A stretch of 64,000 nt of DNA from Macrothele yani (GCA_039090855.1 CM076991.1:72667349-72731348); one strand, 5' to 3'; counted from the first letter of the stretch, positions 10,961-23,647 are shown. Notes: a model not told the origin generated them from the sequence alone. A program made the numbers and translations.

Positions 10961-11835
10961 TCGTGTAGGGTTTTGGTGGGTATTCAAATTCCCAGCGTTT
11001 TCTGATTTTACCTAAAACTTTGTAAATAAATAAAAGAGTGTGCAGCCATCTTACTGTAGAACTGATACAAATTAATAAATTGATCGATTTAGTAAAAAGC
11101 TCACAAAACGTGGTTGAGTAATCAGAAATGTAAATGATATATTCCTAATCTTTATCAGCATGTCCAGCAAAACTACGAAGGAGCATGCACAACGAAACAA
11201 AAATAGCGCTTGCGCACGAGAATAGTGTGTTATTTACTAATTTGAGAAGTGGTGCTTCCACGGTTCGAGATGGCTTTTCTTGTCACTTTGCTCTGCGCTG
11301 AAAACTGCTGAAAATTAAAGACTCAACCAGCTGAACTGATCATACTACCGTTTTTTTGTTTTTGTTTTTCCTTTTCATGATTATGCGCTATGCATTACCA
11401 GCTCTATTTTTTCTGGGGACAGCGTTGTAACTTTTTTGTTTCATCACACTTGCTGTATTTCAGTTTCAGTTGTAGGTTATTGCGTTTGTGATCTCACGCC
11501 GAATTGAACATTTCTCGCTCGCTACTCTTTTCATTTTCATCTGTTAATATTCACCGTACAGTTTTTTGTTTTTGTTTTTAATTTTTGTGTGGGTGGAGTG
11601 GGTTACCCAGCCTGCTTGATCTGTATGTTTGCTGTATGAGGTAAGCACTAAAATGAAATAGGCGTAATAGGAGACCTTATGTAGCAGAAGACTATGTTGT
11701 GTTATTCAATCTACTGATAGAAATAATATTTACTCAGCAGCACTGCACATAGAATATCAATCTGATGTTCTTCCAAATCTTCTTTATAAGGGAAACAAAT
11801 GAGGGAAATTTTGCACATTTTTGTACGCGAGCTAG
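10961..11835. other. Intergenic, nothing recognised
   Basis: No gene or repeat that I can support. Confidence 0.35.
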
Positions 11836-12440
11836 GTGGAAACTGGCGCGAATTTTGCGCGTTCTTGTATTCAGTGGCACACAAGGTCAATGGATTTCAT
11901 AGTCTAAGGGTAACGAACAAAAATCATGTAAGTTACAGGTCGTTTGACAACCACTGAGGCAATTCCTTTTCTCCCCCTCTTTTCCCTTTTAGCTTTTGTT
12001 TTTACTGCCACAACCACAGAATGTCGTAAAACATGTGATTGTCATAGCGACGATTGGCAACAATTATTTCGCATCCCATCTCGCCTAATATTGGTCATCT
12101 GCCGTCGAGCACGCTCATTGGCTGGTTGTGCATCTGAATCGATTGGAAGGAGGTTGCTCCTACCCTTCATAGATAGATCGACTAGCGTGTTGTTGTCGTA
12201 GTCGACTCACTTCGTGTATTGATTGAACAAACACGGCTCATTGAAAGTGTGGAGAGAAAAAAAGAAGTAAAGAGAGAAGAGAGAATAAAGGTGCTCTCAA
12301 CAGAACCTGCTTTTGCTCCCTGGCAAAGTGGGTTGAGGAGGACATGAAGAGAACTCTATGACAGCCGGTGCCAGCGGAGGCTTTGTGTTTTGATCGTTGT
12401 GTTCGAGGTTGAAGATACCAGATATTTCATGTCTAAAAAT
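11836..12440 (+). promoter_or_regulatory. Possible promoter and 5' untranslated region (tentative)
   Basis: This stretch is less AT-rich than its surroundings. It holds the symmetric word ggcgcgaattttgcgcg (about 11856-11872), which resembles paired E2F-type sites, and an inverted or direct CCAAT-like word (cattggctgg, about 12116). It is followed by purine-rich sequence (gagagaaaaaaagaagtaaag) like a leader. No donor splice site or long coding frame confirms it. It could be the start of a host gene reading rightwards, but nothing in the sequence links it to the exons at 49.6-51.0 kb. Confidence 0.22.
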
Positions 12441-15400
12441 TTGAAGTTTGAGACGTAAGAAATTGTAGAAAGCGGTTAGTTTTGCATACAGTAAAAATGA
12501 AAAAAGTATAGGAAACTAATTTTTTGTGGAGGAGGAATTTCTGTGAGTGAATAATCTGGCAGCCACTACTGAAAAAAGCCTGACTATTGCGCTAATGTAA
12601 CATGATGGATCAAGAAGCAGATAGGCGTTCGGAAAAAATAAGGATTCGAAGAATTTCTGAGTTGATTTCAAATGATAGACATTTGTATGATGAAAAGAAA
12701 TTCATCCCATCGAAGAATTTCTCTTGCAAGATGGAAGCCGAATTAAAATTTCTAAAAATATGACAATTGATGCTCCACGGATTCAACATGAATAGGAAAT
12801 GGCAATTCACTCTTTTAAAGAGCCGGTATTTTTAATTTATCAGCTCCACTCATCATGCTAGGATCAATACAAATCAGCACTGTCCAAAATGTTGTTACAC
12901 TATTAAACACATTCCATTCTCATACATTAAAGAAGTCTGTAATAAAAATAAGAAAAAAATGAAATTAAAACAATAAAACTATCTTCACAGTGACAGTAAT
13001 AGAAAGTGTAGTCTATTTCAACGTACAATGAAAATTCAAGAAACATAGAAATCCGAAAAACGGTAATGTGAAACCATCTAACAAAATATCTAGGAAACAA
13101 TCTATTCTGACTAACAGTAAAGCAGATTTAGGAAGTTATTCCCAAATTAGAGGCATTTAAATGTAAGAACTAATAATTTTGATATGAATGAAAATTACAG
13201 ACTACCAGTTATATTTTTAAGTTATAGAAATAAAAACAAAAACACACTTAACGACAATATGCAACTCGAACTAAACCTTGTACATTTTGAAGCAGATCTC
13301 TCCAGGATTCGTAATTGAATTTAAACCTAAGTGTGATGTACCTTAACTGTAGTGGTTACATAATTAGTTTAAGGCTTGTATATTTATCAGATTAAACTGA
13401 TCCTCGGCTATAGTTTAGTTGTAGAGATTTATTAACACTTTCCAAGTCAAATTGCGGAGACCTTTTTTGGACAGGATTTTCAAACTTCAGAATTGCTTTT
13501 TAGGCGAATAGCAAATATAACTTTCAAGAGTAAGAGCGGAAAGAGTTAAAATGGCATTTGTTTAAAATAAGAAAAGATTACAAATCTATTTTGCCTTCGT
13601 TATATTTATATAAACATGTGCCTTATGCCAAATGGAAAATTCCGTGGTTGCGGTTTTAAGACTTTTTTTTCTAATCTAGATACTTTGCTACTTCTCTTAT
13701 GTGAGATAGAAGAAATCCCTCGGCCTCGAAGTAGGTCATAAAAGTTAGCGCTGTTGCAGATGAAAATATACAAATAAATGTCAGATTGGCAAAATCTAAG
13801 CGTTATATGAAAACGAAATGAATGCTTTGGCATATAATTAAATAAAAGAATAAAGAGAAATATTAACTTGAACTCGTGAATTCCGATAGATAGTAAAACG
13901 AGGATGATTTTCAACAAGGGTAAAACATCACATATATTTTTCAAACATTGGAGAGTAAAGTGCTTTATTTAAACAGGAAGTTCAAGGAGCAGCAAATATG
14001 AAACCTGGTATATTTTTAGAAGTTAACTAAATCTCTGAAGTGTTATATTTTGCAAAAATCGTGCTAAATTTTCAAATTTCGATTTGAATTGCAAGTCCTG
14101 TTGTGTAAAACTTCTGATCATCGTCGAAGCCAGTTATCTTGTATTTGAGGACTTTCACGTTTCACTTCGAGATGCCACTGTTTCATATTTCTTTCAAGGT
14201 TTTTGAATTACAGTACGTTAAAGAATCGACATGTCTGAAAATGAAAATCCGTAGTAAAATTACTGCTTAAACATCATTTTTCGTTCCGGATATTAAGTAT
14301 TATACTTCACTGCACACGATTTTTTTTTTTTTTTTTTTTTTTGCGTTTCCTTCGAAAGTTATGTAGTTTCATCTCTGTTTTAACATAAACACATTGAAAT
14401 ATTGTTCGTGTCTTTTCAGAATACTTTCAGTTGTAATATTTTACAGGAGATGACGATTTTCGATTTTTAAGCTTCAAGTTCTGATATTAATCCACTGAAG
14501 ATACCATTAAAAATAAACAACAAATGGGCATGCAAAAATCTGACTGGAAAAAAGCATTAGATTTCACGTGACAAAGAAATGTGTCGAAATTCTTTAGGTG
14601 TAAAAACAAATGGTTCAAAGCATAAGTATTCCTGAATGTAAGTGGAATGAACGGAAATAACTGCCCATTAAAGATTTAAGATTTTGAAAAATGCCATCTA
14701 AATCGCTAATCAGAATAAAGTTCTCCTTACCCACATCGCATTTGGATTTTCGTCTTAGACATTCAGTTTCAACAGGTTTTCTGATAAACAGTTTTAATTT
14801 CAGGACTAATGTCATGGATTACAGAAACGATAAACCTACACAGTGGGCTCTAAAAGACAACGGACTGTCCAAGAAAGAACTTATTTAATTTACAGATAGA
14901 AGATACTTCTTATTGTGTGTGTATGCAGGTATGTATATTTCAAATAGTTCATTTAATCAAGTATAAAGTGCTTCGAGAATTTTAAACTCTTTTCATTTAA
15001 CACTTTAAAAACTGGGGTGATCAATTTGGTTTAAAGAGAAGGACACTAGAATAAAAGTGCTTTTCTTCTGGCCAGTAAACGAGAAGTCGAAAATCTCCTG
15101 GTGGAGAAGCAATTCAATTTAATTTTTGAGTTGAACTGTGCAATTTCTTTGAATGTTTAGAGAGTAAATGTGAGTCAGAAATGAAGAAAACAGGTATTAA
15201 AGAGGTATACATAAGAAAAAAGTCGTAATACATGCATACGTTTAATTAAATTATCGCAAAACAACAAAATAATTAATCATAAAGGAATCATAAAGCTATA
15301 CAAAATAAGAACAGAGCTAACATATGTAATGAAATTTGGAAAAATCCCTGTCATCTGATTTGGTGCATCCAAATCTATCAAATAAATACTGCGTACTGTA

Positions 15401-16335
15401 GATTTCGGGCAGTCTTTAAGGTATTTCACGTAGTTTATTTTTGTCGCTTAGGTCCTAATTTCAACAAGATACGAAGGGGAGCAAAGTCATTCATTTCTGA
15501 AAATTTTCTTTTAAGTTTGTTAGATTCCAAAAGTCAGCAATTTCAGATATTAGTTGTGAAGAATAGCTTCGTAAATTACTTTCCTAAATAGAAAACGCAT
15601 CGGTGTAAAGGTGAATGATGTTCTCAACATTAAAATTTGAATATTTGTACTAAATAATTAGGAATTTATAGTGAGGTCATGACTGTACGATTACAACAGC
15701 AGTGGTGTGTTTCACTACTTTTTCACAAGTTTATTTCGATTCAGTGGCATAACGTTTAATCTAAAGCTCGTCATAAGTCACTAAGGTTGGAAAAAGCCCA
15801 GACTTTGTTTTGGAAAACTACCACACAACTCACCTCTGCGGACATTAGGGAATATCTCTGCGTTCTGTGATTATAAAGAAATTCTTTACGAGTACTGTTA
15901 CAAAGGTACACCCAAGAAACAATCTTTTCTATAGCGAGGAAAAAAATCTGAGGAACGAACATAGTGCAAACACTGTCTCAATTGTCAAGGTCGCTACAAA
16001 TTAATGGCAGATGAGAAGTACAACCAAAATTTCGTTATTTTTTAAACTTCTCTCATTCCCAAAATTTGGCAGTTTGTTTTTTCAAGTTGGTTTCTCTGAC
16101 AAGCGGAAAAGTTTTTGTGGTGTACTTTCGCTCGTATTCAAAACGTTTTCATCCTCGGTACGAATTACAAAAGACAAGTGCGTATTTAATCAGTTTGGTC
16201 GTGGTACGCTTATTTCTAGAAGTTCTCTTTTGCTACAGCAAATGAAAATGTGTACCAACTGCTTAATGTTTTATATATTGAATTTTAATGAAAATTGTAG
16301 AACTACAAATGAAAGATCCTCAATGTATTAAATAC
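12441..16335. other. Long AT-rich non-coding stretch; poly(T) at about 14321-14342
   Basis: There are only short frames without similarity to anything I recognise. A run of about 22 T lies near 14321-14342. No exon bounded by good splice sites, no RNA gene and no terminal repeats were found. It may be intron or intergenic DNA. Confidence 0.5.
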
Positions 16336-16503
16336 AGTAGGTTTCAGACCATTGGTTAATCGGGACAGCCGATTATTCGGGACAATTCTTGAAGGGCATC
16401 CCAAAATATCGGAATTTTAAACTTTCGGATAACTGGGGAACACGTTTAATTAGTCCAAAGTATTCTAGCCCTGATGTGTCCTAATTAACCGGAATCTACG
16501 GCA
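16336..16503. repeat. pogo-like MITE or solo terminal repeats
   Basis: The left end reads cagtaggtttcagaccattggttaatcggga. The right end, complemented, reads gccgtagattccggttaatta. The pattern of a CAGTAG-type end followed by a '(g)gttaat' word is that of pogo/Tigger-like terminal repeats of the Tc1/mariner superfamily. There is no coding sequence. Target duplications are unclear. Confidence 0.45.
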
Positions 16504-16770
16504 CATCGATGTATCCTCAATGTATTAAGGTTTTCGATGTACAAAATACATCGATGTATCCTCGATGTATTAAATTTCTTGATGTACTAAATACATCAAG
16601 AACCTTAATACATTGAAACCATCCGCCGAAAAAAAATATTAGAAATATTTGTTTTCGGCGGATGGCTAAATACACCAAAACCTTACTAAAATACTAAAAA
16701 ACCATCAAGAACCTTAACACATTGAAGCAATCCGCCGAAAACAAATTAGTAGAAATACACCAAAGATTCA
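16504..16770. repeat. Cluster of palindromes and direct repeats
   Basis: Repeated words 'catcgatgtatcctc', 'aatgtattaa' and 'catcaagaacctta' occur in both orientations. Three stem-loops stand side by side: cgatgta/tacatcg (16535-16553), ttcttgatgta/tacatcaagaa (about 16576-16602), and a long one at 16619-16665. The long stem has arms of about 22 bp beginning ccatccgccgaaaa and a 4-nt loop at its centre. A further 'ccgccgaaaacaaatta' copy lies at about 16732-16748. Confidence 0.7.
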
Positions 16771-17259
16771 CTCTGAGTTTTCCCTATCTCATTACAACAT
16801 GCAACCTGTTGACACTAAGTTTTAATTTAACCTCGTAATTTTGATATCTTTATGACTGTTAGGGCAAATTAATTTTGAAATTAGTATCTTCTTGATGTAG
16901 CAAAAATAAGTTATCATGTCGTTATCTATTTTAATTTGCACGATAAGTATATTTTCTTCTTCAAATTTTAAAAATAAAAAATAAAGTTCTCCAAATGAAA
17001 ACAAATCAAAACTACATCCCTGTTGTCATAAGTATGACTGGATGATGGTTTAAGTACATCATTCATTCCGCAAGTACCGCTCGCCTAAGTTTTCAACCAA
17101 AAAGTCTGCATTTCCTGTTGAAAAACTAGATGCGATTAAATTCGGAGCTTTTCTAGGGTTTTCATCTTTCAGACGTTTCTCATTCAAGTTGTTCTTCTGT
17201 GGCTTGAGAAACTTGGGGAAGAGACTTAAATTTCGGTGAAAGACAATACTTTGCATATA
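16771..17259. other. Intergenic, nothing recognised
   Basis: The C-terminal extension of the adjacent transposase frame runs into this stretch but has no similarity here. Confidence 0.35.
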
Positions 17260-18495
17260 CCCATGAGCCATTACATTATGGCCACGTACATAATAAGCTC
17301 TGGAACCCGCTTTCGCCTGCACAACAGCAGCCACTCTGCGAGGTATTGATTTGACGAGGTGGCGATAGGTATCCTGAGGTATCTGGTACCGTAATGTCAA
17401 CAGCAGGTCCTCCAGTTCTCGTACATTTCGGGGTGGTGGTGATATAGGGCGAACCTGCTTTTCCAAGTCGAGCAGCAAATGTTCGATTGTAATTGATTGT
17501 GTTCGATAGGGTTCATGTCAGGTGAATATGGAGGCCAGGGCATTAACAGAAAGTCTCAAATATGTTCCTCGAACCATTCCTTGACGATTATGGTAGTGTG
17601 GCATGGCGCATTATCCTGTTGAAAATGGCTGTCACCAGCACGGAATACAATTGCCATGAGTGGGTGAACGTGGTCCTCAACGATGCACAGATACCTGACA
17701 GCTGTCATGGATTGTGCTATTGGGATAATGGGGCCTAAAGTGTCCGAAGAAAACATCGCCCACAGCATAACACCGCCGCCCCCGACCTGTTTCCGCCCAA
17801 CAGTGCATCCAGGTGCCAAAGCCTCCGTTGGTAATCTGCGTATCCGCGCTCGGTCGTCTACGTGATGCACCAGGAATTTTGATTCGTCAGACCAGGCCAC
17901 TTTCTTCCAATCATCCACGGTCCAATCTCAATGATCTTTGGCCCATTTCATGCGTTGTTGGCGATGACGTGCAGTGAGCATGGAGATCCGGCTGGGTCTT
18001 CGGCTACGCAAGCCCGTGCGTAGAAGGCTGCGAGGAACTGTGTGCTGTGACACATTGCTCTGATCACCACTGTTGTAACTGCGGGTGATTTGTCGCAGTG
18101 TGGCCCTGCGGTCGCTGAGAACAATGCTCGATAGTCTCCGCTCCCCTCTGGAATGAATAAGCTGCGGACGATACACGGCTGGACGACGGTTCATCGTTCG
18201 GCCATCTGTGCACCACTTTTGATACGTACTCACTACAGCGGCGCGTGAACAGCCCATACGCCGCGCCGTGCCGAGATTGTAGTTCCGAGGCACCGTGCTA
18301 TCACAATTTGTCCTTTATCAAATTACGATAAATCGGCAGTTTTCCCCATTCTGACTCCGAACACTCTACTAATCGAAAGCCGCCCTCGGGTTGTATATAT
18401 ACTGCCCTGGGAACTTCACCTGCGCCACCGTTCAATCGCCAGGCGCTCTCATATCTCCAGGCTGGGGGTGGTCATAATGGAATGGTTCATCGGTG
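17260..18495 (-). mobile_element. Tc1-like element of the DD36E (Incomer-like) type
   Basis: Inverted terminal repeats read cccatgagccattacattat on the left and, complemented, caccgatgaaccattccatt on the right. TA dinucleotides flank both ends (17258-17259 and 18496-18497). The length of 1236 bp is typical. It holds one minus-strand transposase pseudogene. Confidence 0.88.
17290..18349 (-). pseudogene. DD36E Tc1-like transposase pseudogene
   Basis: The ATG at 18347-18349 opens MGKTADLS, typical for this group, followed by a stop and a frameshift before CSRAAVVSTYQKW (helix-turn-helix). The catalytic core shows WSDESKF, FQQDNAPCHT and NPIEH. Counting from the D of QQDN to the E of PIEH gives 36 intervening positions, one of them an in-frame stop at about 17556. 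That is the spacing described for the Incomer family. After NPIEH a roughly 20-bp insertion flanked by repeats of 'atcgaaca' (about 17480-17510) shifts the frame. The C-terminus (PPPRNVRELEDLLLT, then SIPRRVAAVVQAK) follows. It is inactive. Confidence 0.88.
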
Positions 18496-21349
18496 TATAT
18501 CTTGACATCACTTATAGAAATTAAGTAGCAATGGATATCATGTAGCGTCAAATATCTGCAGCTGTTAAGCTCAATCATACATCAAATCTCTCCATCTCAA
18601 GATTTCACTTTGCTTTCCAAAGCTATTACCCAGTTCCAGAATGCTTGCTTTGCGTCCCTGATTTTAGGTATACTATCTTTGAATAAATTCTGTGGTAATT
18701 AAGCAATCAGCGCTGCATTCACCATTAAACAAAAATAAGCACGTGCTGGCACCATGGAAAAGGGGGCACCACAAAGTTTCCTCCCGAGCTATCATGTCCT
18801 TAACTCCGAATTTTTTCACTGCCACACTCGACCTTAGTCGAATCTTTTGTAATTGTCCTTATCCGCCGCTTTCAATTTGAATTTGAATTGTTAAAAAAAA
18901 GTATTTTTTATTTACAGGTTTTCTTACGCCAGATTAGTTTTTAAGGCTAGATCAAAGACTTTGCAATTAAAAAAGTCTAGGAGAAAACTTTTTAAAATGT
19001 AATAACGTAGGCAACAATGTCAATTAACATTAGTTTGCATCTTTCAATCCATGTATGCTGAAATGCTATGTGTCTTCAAGGTTAGAAAGCAATGGAATAA
19101 AAAATGTTTTGTTTCGTACAAATAATGATATTTCTCTATTTGAGTACTTTTTTTAAAAAATTGCTCACCAACATCGATTTCTGTAGAAAGAAATAAAACC
19201 TAAACGTTTGCTTTCGAGGTCACACAATTTCAGCAAAGATAATATCAGATATGATTTTGCCTTGCAATCTTTGCGAGGGTGATTCAACATCGTTTTCAAT
19301 TTGCATTTTTTCTGTTGTGTTAATTATAAGTAAATAATTTGCATATATTGCTTACTGCTATTAGTGTTAAATAAAAACAAGCTCTTATTTAATACAGGCA
19401 TGGAAGAAAACTGAAATTTCAATCTCTTGTTTCACCATCACCAGTTATTGAGCCTTGATATCTTATCAGTTAAGCAATGGAAGGGCCGAGGTGGCGCCAT
19501 TGTTAGGCTGTGTTTCGGGCATCAGTTGGACTCAGTCGGGCCCTGAAAGGAATGGTGAAATCCTTGACGGTTCTTAAAAAACTGTGTGTGAAAAATTGAA
19601 AGTAAAAGATTATTCGCCCTGGCAAATGGTGTATCTTTTAAATGTTTCATATACATTTGGTTGATGACTAGAGATTCCATGTATCTCGAGTCATTGCGCG
19701 ATGCTTATTCCGGGTTTGAAAATTATCTATGAAAAAGAAAAAGAAAACAGCTAAAATAGTGCGTTTGAAAAGTAGCAAAACGACAATTTTTCGAGGTGCA
19801 CCAAAAGTAAGTTAGAAAGAGAATACTAAAAGCTTTTATTTTCTCTTGTAGAAAAAACTTCTAGTAGTGTAATTGCATAATGAAGAGGATTAGATTTTGA
19901 GGGAATTGCGCATCATGAGCTATACTCAGTCATTCGCTTTTTGAGCTTGGACAAATCTTTCGTATACCCCATCGTACAATCGTACATACACACAGGGAAA
20001 GTACGTAACACATGGTACTATATATTATGTTATGCTTTATGTCGTATCTACTCAACGAAAATTTTGAAATGAGCACTTGAAACTCAGACTGAAATAGTCA
20101 TAGAGAAAAATTACTTTCATTATGAATTAAACAATTTGGGCGGGATTTTAATTTAAAGAGAATTCCATGAAGCAAGTTTCACATATATGTCAGATATGTA
20201 GTAATTTTAAGTAATTCTTGAAGAGTTTTAAGTAAATCCGAAAAAAAGAAAAAGAAAAAAAACCCCGAAGCGTATCTACTGTTACGGAACATAAGGGAAC
20301 AAAATATATCTATTGTGATGTGATATGTATCTTAATGAAATAGATAACTGGATTCAATTTTGAATGCAATCGTTAAAAGGAGTTAATTTTAAATGGTACT
20401 GGTTAAATTAACTCAATTTGGAATGAAAACAGCAAAAACGGATCAGTTTAAACTGAAACTGATCCGTTTTGCCACCATGGTAAAATGGTTTAAGTGACGA
20501 TTTTGGATTAAAAGGGTGACTCGGTGCTGACTTCAGGAACTGGTTTCGCGTGGATCGCAGCTGCTGTGCTTCGGTTCTTATTAGCTTTTGCTTCTGGACA
20601 TAGTAATCTTTGGGATAAGCATGCTCTTAACTTTTAATATGCATGATGACCGTTAAAGTACGAAACCCAGAAAGTCCTTAGAATTGTGATAAAAGTCTTT
20701 AAATAGTCATAGATTTTCACTACAGCAGTTGAATTTAGCAATCAATTTATCAATAAATAAAATAGCAATTAATTTATCCGTTACATAAAATCTAGAATAT
20801 CATTTATTGTAGAGATTTCGCATTCGCGAAAAAGATCAATGAATTTCATTCAGGGAAACCCTAATCGGTTAGTTTTAGAACACAGTGACAACTGCATTTG
20901 AAAAGTTCTGTGCTGCGCATGTGTTTCGAAACAAACTTTTCCCTAAATTAGTGGCTTCTCACATATCTGAGGTCTCTGTATTTATAAATAAGCTTGCAAG
21001 GCTTCCTGTAACGGTTATAGGGAACTTTGCGACCACTTTTAAAGAAAAAAACATATTTTGATTTTTGACAATCCAACAATCAATCAGTGAGAAGTGAACA
21101 ATTGCATATTAAGTTACATTACCGTACTGGTATATCGTTTTGAGAATTGTTTTCTTGTTCGGAGATCACAAACAATGACTTGTAGTATTAGAGAATCATT
21201 CAGTACTGGAATTAAATGGGGTATTTTATTAAAAGACGACTCAAAGATTTTTTAATATATGATCAGATATCAAATCAAATTTTAGTATTTTAGTCTTGGC
21301 TTTTAGTATAACGTGCAAGCTGAGGACAAAGATTTAGAAGAGTAAGCTA
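18496..21349. other. Intergenic; weak SINE-like word at 19488-19560 and a perfect hairpin at 20435-20470
   Basis: No gene is recognised. A piece beginning ggccgaggtggcgcc at about 19485 resembles the SINE head but continues into unrelated sequence. A perfect 15-bp stem (20435-20449 with 20456-20470, 6-nt loop) begins aaaacggatcag. Confidence 0.4.
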
Positions 21350-22600
21350 CGAGGGTTGTATCGAAAGTAATGCAAAAGTAGGCATGACTTTTTTATTAAC
21401 TGACAGAGGTCGTTCAAATTGCACATGTTGGTAGAGTAACTCTTCCTCTATAGTAACATTTCGTCTTCATTGAAAGTAATAATGAATTCCAAGCAGAATC
21501 AACATGTCGTCATTGAGTTTTTGACGAAGGAAGGGTGCAGGCTGTCCGATATCCACCGAAGGCTACAGAATGTTTACGGAGATGACACCATTATGTATTA
21601 AGAAATTTAAAGAAGGGGAAACCGGCATTGAAGACAAAGCACGCAGTGCGAGACCATCATCTGCGACCACTGACACAAATCGTCAGCGAGTGGCTAAATC
21701 GATTCGCACGGAGAGACAAATCACAATCCGTGAGCTTGTTGCACCACTGAACTGTGGTCACAACGCCATACAGAAGATGGCGAAGACTTAGGGCATCGGA
21801 AATAAGAGCAAAATGGGTACCTCGACAGTTAACAACCGATTTAAAGGAGAGAAGGTTGGAAGTCTGCTCTGATCTGCTGGAAGAGTTTGGAACTAACGAA
21901 GACACATTTTTTTCCCGATCTGATGACAGCGGATGAAACGTGGGCGTATCTTTGCGATCCGGAAACGAAGAATCAATACATGGAATGGTGTCACACCTCT
22001 TCACCAAAGCCTAAGAAGTTTAAGAGCCACAGATCAGCACAGAAAGTCACGGTGACTGTTTTTGGGATGACAGGGATGTCATTCTCCTTGATTTTCTGGA
22101 ACGTGGCCGTACCGTGACCAGCGAGCGGTACATTGAGACACTCAAGAAGCTTAGAGAAGCCATAAGGAGGAAGAGACCGAACAAGAATTTCAAAAGGATC
22201 CACTTTAATCATAACAATGCGAGACCATACACATCTTTGGCAACAAATCAGGCTGGTCGGTGGTCCCCATCCACCGTACAGCCTTGATCTGGCGCCCTCC
22301 GACTTCCACCTGTTCGGTACAATAAAAGACAGTCTCCGGTGGCAACGATTTGATGACACAAACGTGGTGAAAGTCGCTGTGAAGAAGTGGGTACAGCAGT
22401 CCACACCTGAATTTTTTCAAAGAGGATTCGACAGTTGGGTTCAACGATGGCGCAAATCCATCGCTTGTGATGGAGACTATTTTGAGTAGTACTTTTGTAT
22501 AAAGAAAGAGTTACTCTACCAACATGTGCAATTTGAACTAACTCTGTCAGTTAATAAAAAAGTTATGCCCACTTTTGCATTACTTTCGGTAGAACATTGG
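21350..22600 (+). mobile_element. mariner-family element with about 100-bp terminal inverted repeats
   Basis: Left and right ends are inverted repeats of roughly 100 bp containing cgaaagtaatgcaaaagt and, further in, aattgcacatgttggtagag. TA target duplications lie at 21348-21349 and 22601-22602. The element is 1251 bp with one plus-strand transposase pseudogene. Such long ends are unlike the 27-30 bp of classical mariner. Confidence 0.93.
21482..22489 (+). pseudogene. mariner transposase pseudogene, second catalytic Asp replaced by Asn
   Basis: The ATG at 21482 starts MNSKQNQHVVIEFLTKEGC and continues DIHRRLQNVYGD. The frame then breaks repeatedly. Recognisable later pieces are TADETW (first catalytic D), PETKNQYMEWCHTSS, a GRTVTSERYIETLKKLREA block in a shifted frame, NHNNARPYTS where the usual HDNARPHTS has its second catalytic D, and LAPSDFHLFG with the third D. 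The Asn at the second site would by itself abolish catalysis. The frame ends at DGDYFE with a stop at 22487-22489. The family is widespread in arthropods and is often annotated as SETMAR-like. Confidence 0.9.
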
Positions 22601-23109
22601 TATTATTAAAATGCTCTCTTCTTTGACCGCTTTCCACCTTCGGGAACCTAAATTTTTAGCAGTTGCCGCTTAAAGAGGTAAACCGACCAAAGATAAAGGA
22701 GTTAATAATCACGAAAAGCCATCTGGTGTGAAAAACTGAGCACAATCAATCACCAATTTTTTTTACTGAAATTTACAACCATCATTTTTTTAATAAATTT
22801 TTCTCTTTTTTTCATTTTTTTCTCTGATACAGTTTTAAATTGAACAAACTCCTCTGAAGTGTTTTTCTTTCATAAGAATATTATGCTAAGCATTATTAAT
22901 GTTATTATTATGAGCTATTAATGATCATGATCTTTAATCATATATGTGGCATGAATTTACGCTTCAATTTTCGAAATAGTGGTATAACTGGCAGCTTAAG
23001 CTTTAAATGCTTTATCACACAGTTCTTCAACTACATTTCGGTTGTTGCAACGTATGCACGTGCTTGTGATTAACGATAAAAATAAAACAAAAATAATGAC
23101 AAGGAGAAT
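22601..23109. other. Intergenic, nothing recognised
   Basis: AT-rich, with no supported feature. Confidence 0.35.
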
Positions 23110-23232
23110 CTTTTGTCGTGCGTCATACGGCGACGGCAACCAATTCTCGGAAGTCAGATGTCCACTGTTTGTAATGTACCTACCTCAGAGGAGACGCAAA
23201 TGTCAAGATAGTAAAGTCGCAGCGATAACTTT

Positions 23233-23307
23233 GTCGGCGTAGTTCAATCGGTAGAACAGTCTACTCCTGAGAAAAAAAATTTGGATTCGAATCCCATCAC
23301 CGGCAAA
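23233..23307 (+). tRNA. Decayed tRNA-like sequence, unit 3
   Basis: The A box region gtagttcaatcggtagaac and the B box ggattcgaatcccat are clear. The anticodon stem is destroyed by an A-rich stretch (gagaaaaaaaat), and the 3' acceptor strand has lost about five bases relative to unit 1. Not functional. Confidence 0.45.
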
Positions 23308-23647
23308 TGAGGTTTTATTTCCATATTGACGTCCGAACGTGCACAAGTATCTCTTGGCCGGGCGGTTGCAGAAAAATGTGTTATGTTTCTTCCACACATC
23401 GTTTAGAAATCATGAAAATTCTTTTTTCAGCGCTTCGAAAAGTGTGTAATGCTTTTTCTACACGTCGTCTATAATTAGCCAGAATTACTTCTTCTACAGC
23501 GAGAGTCTTCAAGATTGGTTAGTCGGCCTGCCCGAAATAACCTGTGATTTCGTGCACCTGCCTTTCTCTAAGAGGAGAATATATGTGACGTACGTACCTC
23601 AGAGGAGACGCACATGTCTAAAATACAAGTTGCAGCGATAACCCTTC

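Noticed and set aside
11944..12201. 85-codon frame with a hydrophobic start and Cys residues (CRKTCDCHSDD), like a secreted peptide
   Set aside because: The hydrophobic part is only a pyrimidine-rich tract (ctccccctcttttccctttt), there is no conserved cysteine framework, and no splice or homology support.
19485..19560. SINE copy starting ggccgaggtggcgcc
   Set aside because: Only about 15 bp of the head resemble the family, and body and tail motifs are missing.
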